DNA from: Desulfuromonadaceae bacterium UBA5613
Lineage (GTDB): Bacteria > Desulfobacterota > Desulfuromonadia > Desulfuromonadales > UBA2197
Assembly: GCA_002424625.1 (NCBI GenBank)
Contig: DIKR01000080.1
Location: 1,172 to 8,899 of the forward strand
DNA length: 7,728 nt
Direction: 5' to 3'
In this document: one piece after another, positions 6,906 to 7,728 of the stretch
Layout of the letters: every line of letters starts with the position of its first letter
How positions within the stretch are numbered: the first letter of the stretch is position 1
Notes under the pieces: model-generated
The model's input: only the letters and a program-made list of their open reading frames with translations
The model's database searches: none
Told to the model about the DNA's origin: nothing
Position numbers and translations under genes: made by a program

Positions 6906-6935
6906 TTGTCAGTAAACAGCGCTGCATGCTATTAT
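6906..6935 (+). promoter_or_regulatory. Internal promoter for ilvC
   Basis: TTGTCA (6906-6911, five of six) is followed after 18 bp by TATTAT (6930-6935, five of six), and TG at 6927-6928 provides an extended -10. It lies in the 105-bp gap between ilvN and ilvC; transcription would start near 6942, about 44 bases before the ilvC ATG. This is the best promoter match in the ilv part of the window, but it is judged by motif only. Confidence 0.6.
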
Positions 6936-6942
6936 TTGCAGC
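6921..6942. repeat. Inverted repeat GCTGCA-N10-TGCAGC over the ilvC -10 region
   Basis: Perfect 6-bp arms at 6921-6926 and 6937-6942 flank the predicted -10 hexamer symmetrically. Spacing of arm centres is 16 bp. It could be an operator, or by chance a small hairpin; no regulator gene is present in the window to link to it. Confidence 0.45.
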
Positions 6943-6985
6943 CAAAATTATCAAATCACTTCAAAATTCAAGGAGAAGTTGAGGA

Positions 6986-7728
6986 ATGAAACTTTATTAC
7001 GATAAAGACGCGGATCTTACTCTGATTCAAGGGATGAAAGTTGCCATTGTTGGCTATGGTTCACAGGGACATGCCCACGCCAATAACCTGAAAGACTCGG
7101 GCGTCGATGTCACTGTTGCTCTGCGGCCTGGCTCTGCTTCCGCAATCAAGGCGGAAAATTCCGGATTGAAAGTTAAAAGTGTTGCCGCGGCTGTTGCTGA
7201 AGCAGACCTGGTAATGGTTCTGACTCCTGACGAATTCCAGTTTCAATTGTATCGCGACGAGCTTGCCCCCAACCTCAAGAAGGGCGCGACTCTGGCTTTT
7301 GCCCACGGTTTCAGCATCCATTACAATCAGGTTGTTCCTCGTCCTGATCTTGATGTCATCATGATTGCTCCAAAAGCTCCCGGCCACACCGTCCGTTCCG
7401 AGTTTGTCCGTGGCGGCGGCATTCCGGATCTAATTGCTATCTATCAGGACGCTTCGGGAAATGCCAAGAATGTCGCCCTTTCCTACGCCAGCGCAATCGG
7501 TGGCGGCCGGACCGGCATCATTGAAACTTCCTTTAAAGATGAAACCGAGACCGACCTCTTTGGTGAGCAGGCCGTTCTTTGCGGCGGTGCCGTCGAACTC
7601 GTCAAGGCAGGTTTTGAAACTCTGGTCGAAGCCGGCTACGAGCCGGAGATGGCGTATTTTGAGTGTCTGCACGAGTTGAAGCTGATCGTCGACCTTATGT
7701 TCGAAGGCGGCATTGCCAACATGAACTA
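6986..7728 (+). CDS. ilvC: Ketol-acid reductoisomerase (3' end outside window)
   Basis: Partial gene: 247 complete codons from ATG 6986 and the frame is still open at the window end; class I enzymes are about 330-340 residues. IlvC isomerises and reduces 2-acetolactate and 2-aceto-2-hydroxybutyrate to the dihydroxyacids used by IlvD. The Rossmann domain shows VGYGSQGHAHANNL (residues 22-35). Arg47, Ser50 and Ser52 in the loop LRPGSAS are the type associated with NADPH preference. Catalytic positions are intact: His107 (AHGFS), Lys130 (APKAPGH), Asp190 and Glu194 (TDLFGEQ), Glu226 and Glu230 (FECLHE); the segment ends in GGIANMNY. Two ribosome binding motifs precede the start, AAGGAG (6970-6975, spacing 10) and GAGGA directly abutting the ATG; the first is likely the functional one. 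The 105-bp gap from ilvN contains a promoter candidate, so the gene may be expressed both from the operon and on its own. Confidence 0.96.
   Translation, partial: MKLYYDKDADLTLIQGMKVAIVGYGSQGHAHANNLKDSGVDVTVALRPGSASAIKAENSGLKVKSVAAAVAEADLVMVLTPDEFQFQLYRDELAPNLKKGATLAFAHGFSIHYNQVVPRPDLDVIMIAPKAPGHTVRSEFVRGGGIPDLIAIYQDASGNAKNVALSYASAIGGGRTGIIETSFKDETETDLFGEQAVLCGGAVELVKAGFETLVEAGYEPEMAYFECLHELKLIVDLMFEGGIANMN

Noticed and set aside
6903..6918. Inverted repeat TGTTT/AAACA after ilvN as a terminator
   Set aside because: The stem is five base pairs, mostly A-T, and no T run follows, so it is too weak to be an intrinsic terminator. It overlaps the -35 of the ilvC promoter candidate.
1..7728. Defence system, mobile element or novel gene cluster
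   Set aside because: Every substantial coding stretch belongs to a known housekeeping family in conserved order, and no repeats, integration signs or unusual genes were seen.

Overview
The window looks like chromosomal housekeeping DNA from a Gram-negative deltaproteobacterium of the Geobacter/Desulfuromonas/Pelobacter kind (Desulfuromonadota). This rests on the protein sequences, which resemble my memory of Geobacter orthologues (IlvD most closely), and on the gene order dxr-rseP-tsaB followed by ilvD-ilvB-ilvN-ilvC. No database search was possible, so the assignment is an inference. All genes are on the + strand, GC is moderate to high in genes, and nothing suggests recent transfer: I see no transposase, integrase, phage gene, tRNA, rRNA or CRISPR array.

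Left part (1-2704): the 3' end of dxr (isoprenoid MEP pathway) overlaps rseP (intramembrane site-2 protease) by 7 bp. tsaB (tRNA t6A modification) follows rseP with one base between stop and GTG start. These three are tightly packed and probably translationally coupled. After tsaB a near-consensus sigma-70 promoter drives a 73-codon YdcH/DUF465 gene. A strong hairpin at 2727-2761 closes this part.

Right part (2762-7728): a 173-bp AT-rich leader precedes the branched-chain amino acid genes ilvD, ilvB, ilvN and ilvC, the last cut by the window edge. Together they encode acetohydroxyacid synthase (IlvB catalytic plus IlvN regulatory), ketol-acid reductoisomerase (IlvC) and dihydroxyacid dehydratase (IlvD), the shared steps of valine, isoleucine and leucine synthesis. 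ilvD, ilvB and ilvN are separated by 42 and 37 bp, each with a good ribosome binding site. ilvC follows a 105-bp gap that holds a convincing promoter of its own, with an inverted repeat flanking its -10.

I found no undescribed system. The points worth a second look are regulatory: the ilvC promoter/inverted repeat, the hairpin across the ilvD ribosome binding site, the leader without a recognisable attenuator, and the independent DUF465 unit. One enzyme point is also noted: IlvD lacks the first of the three cysteines that hold the cluster in [2Fe-2S] dehydratases.
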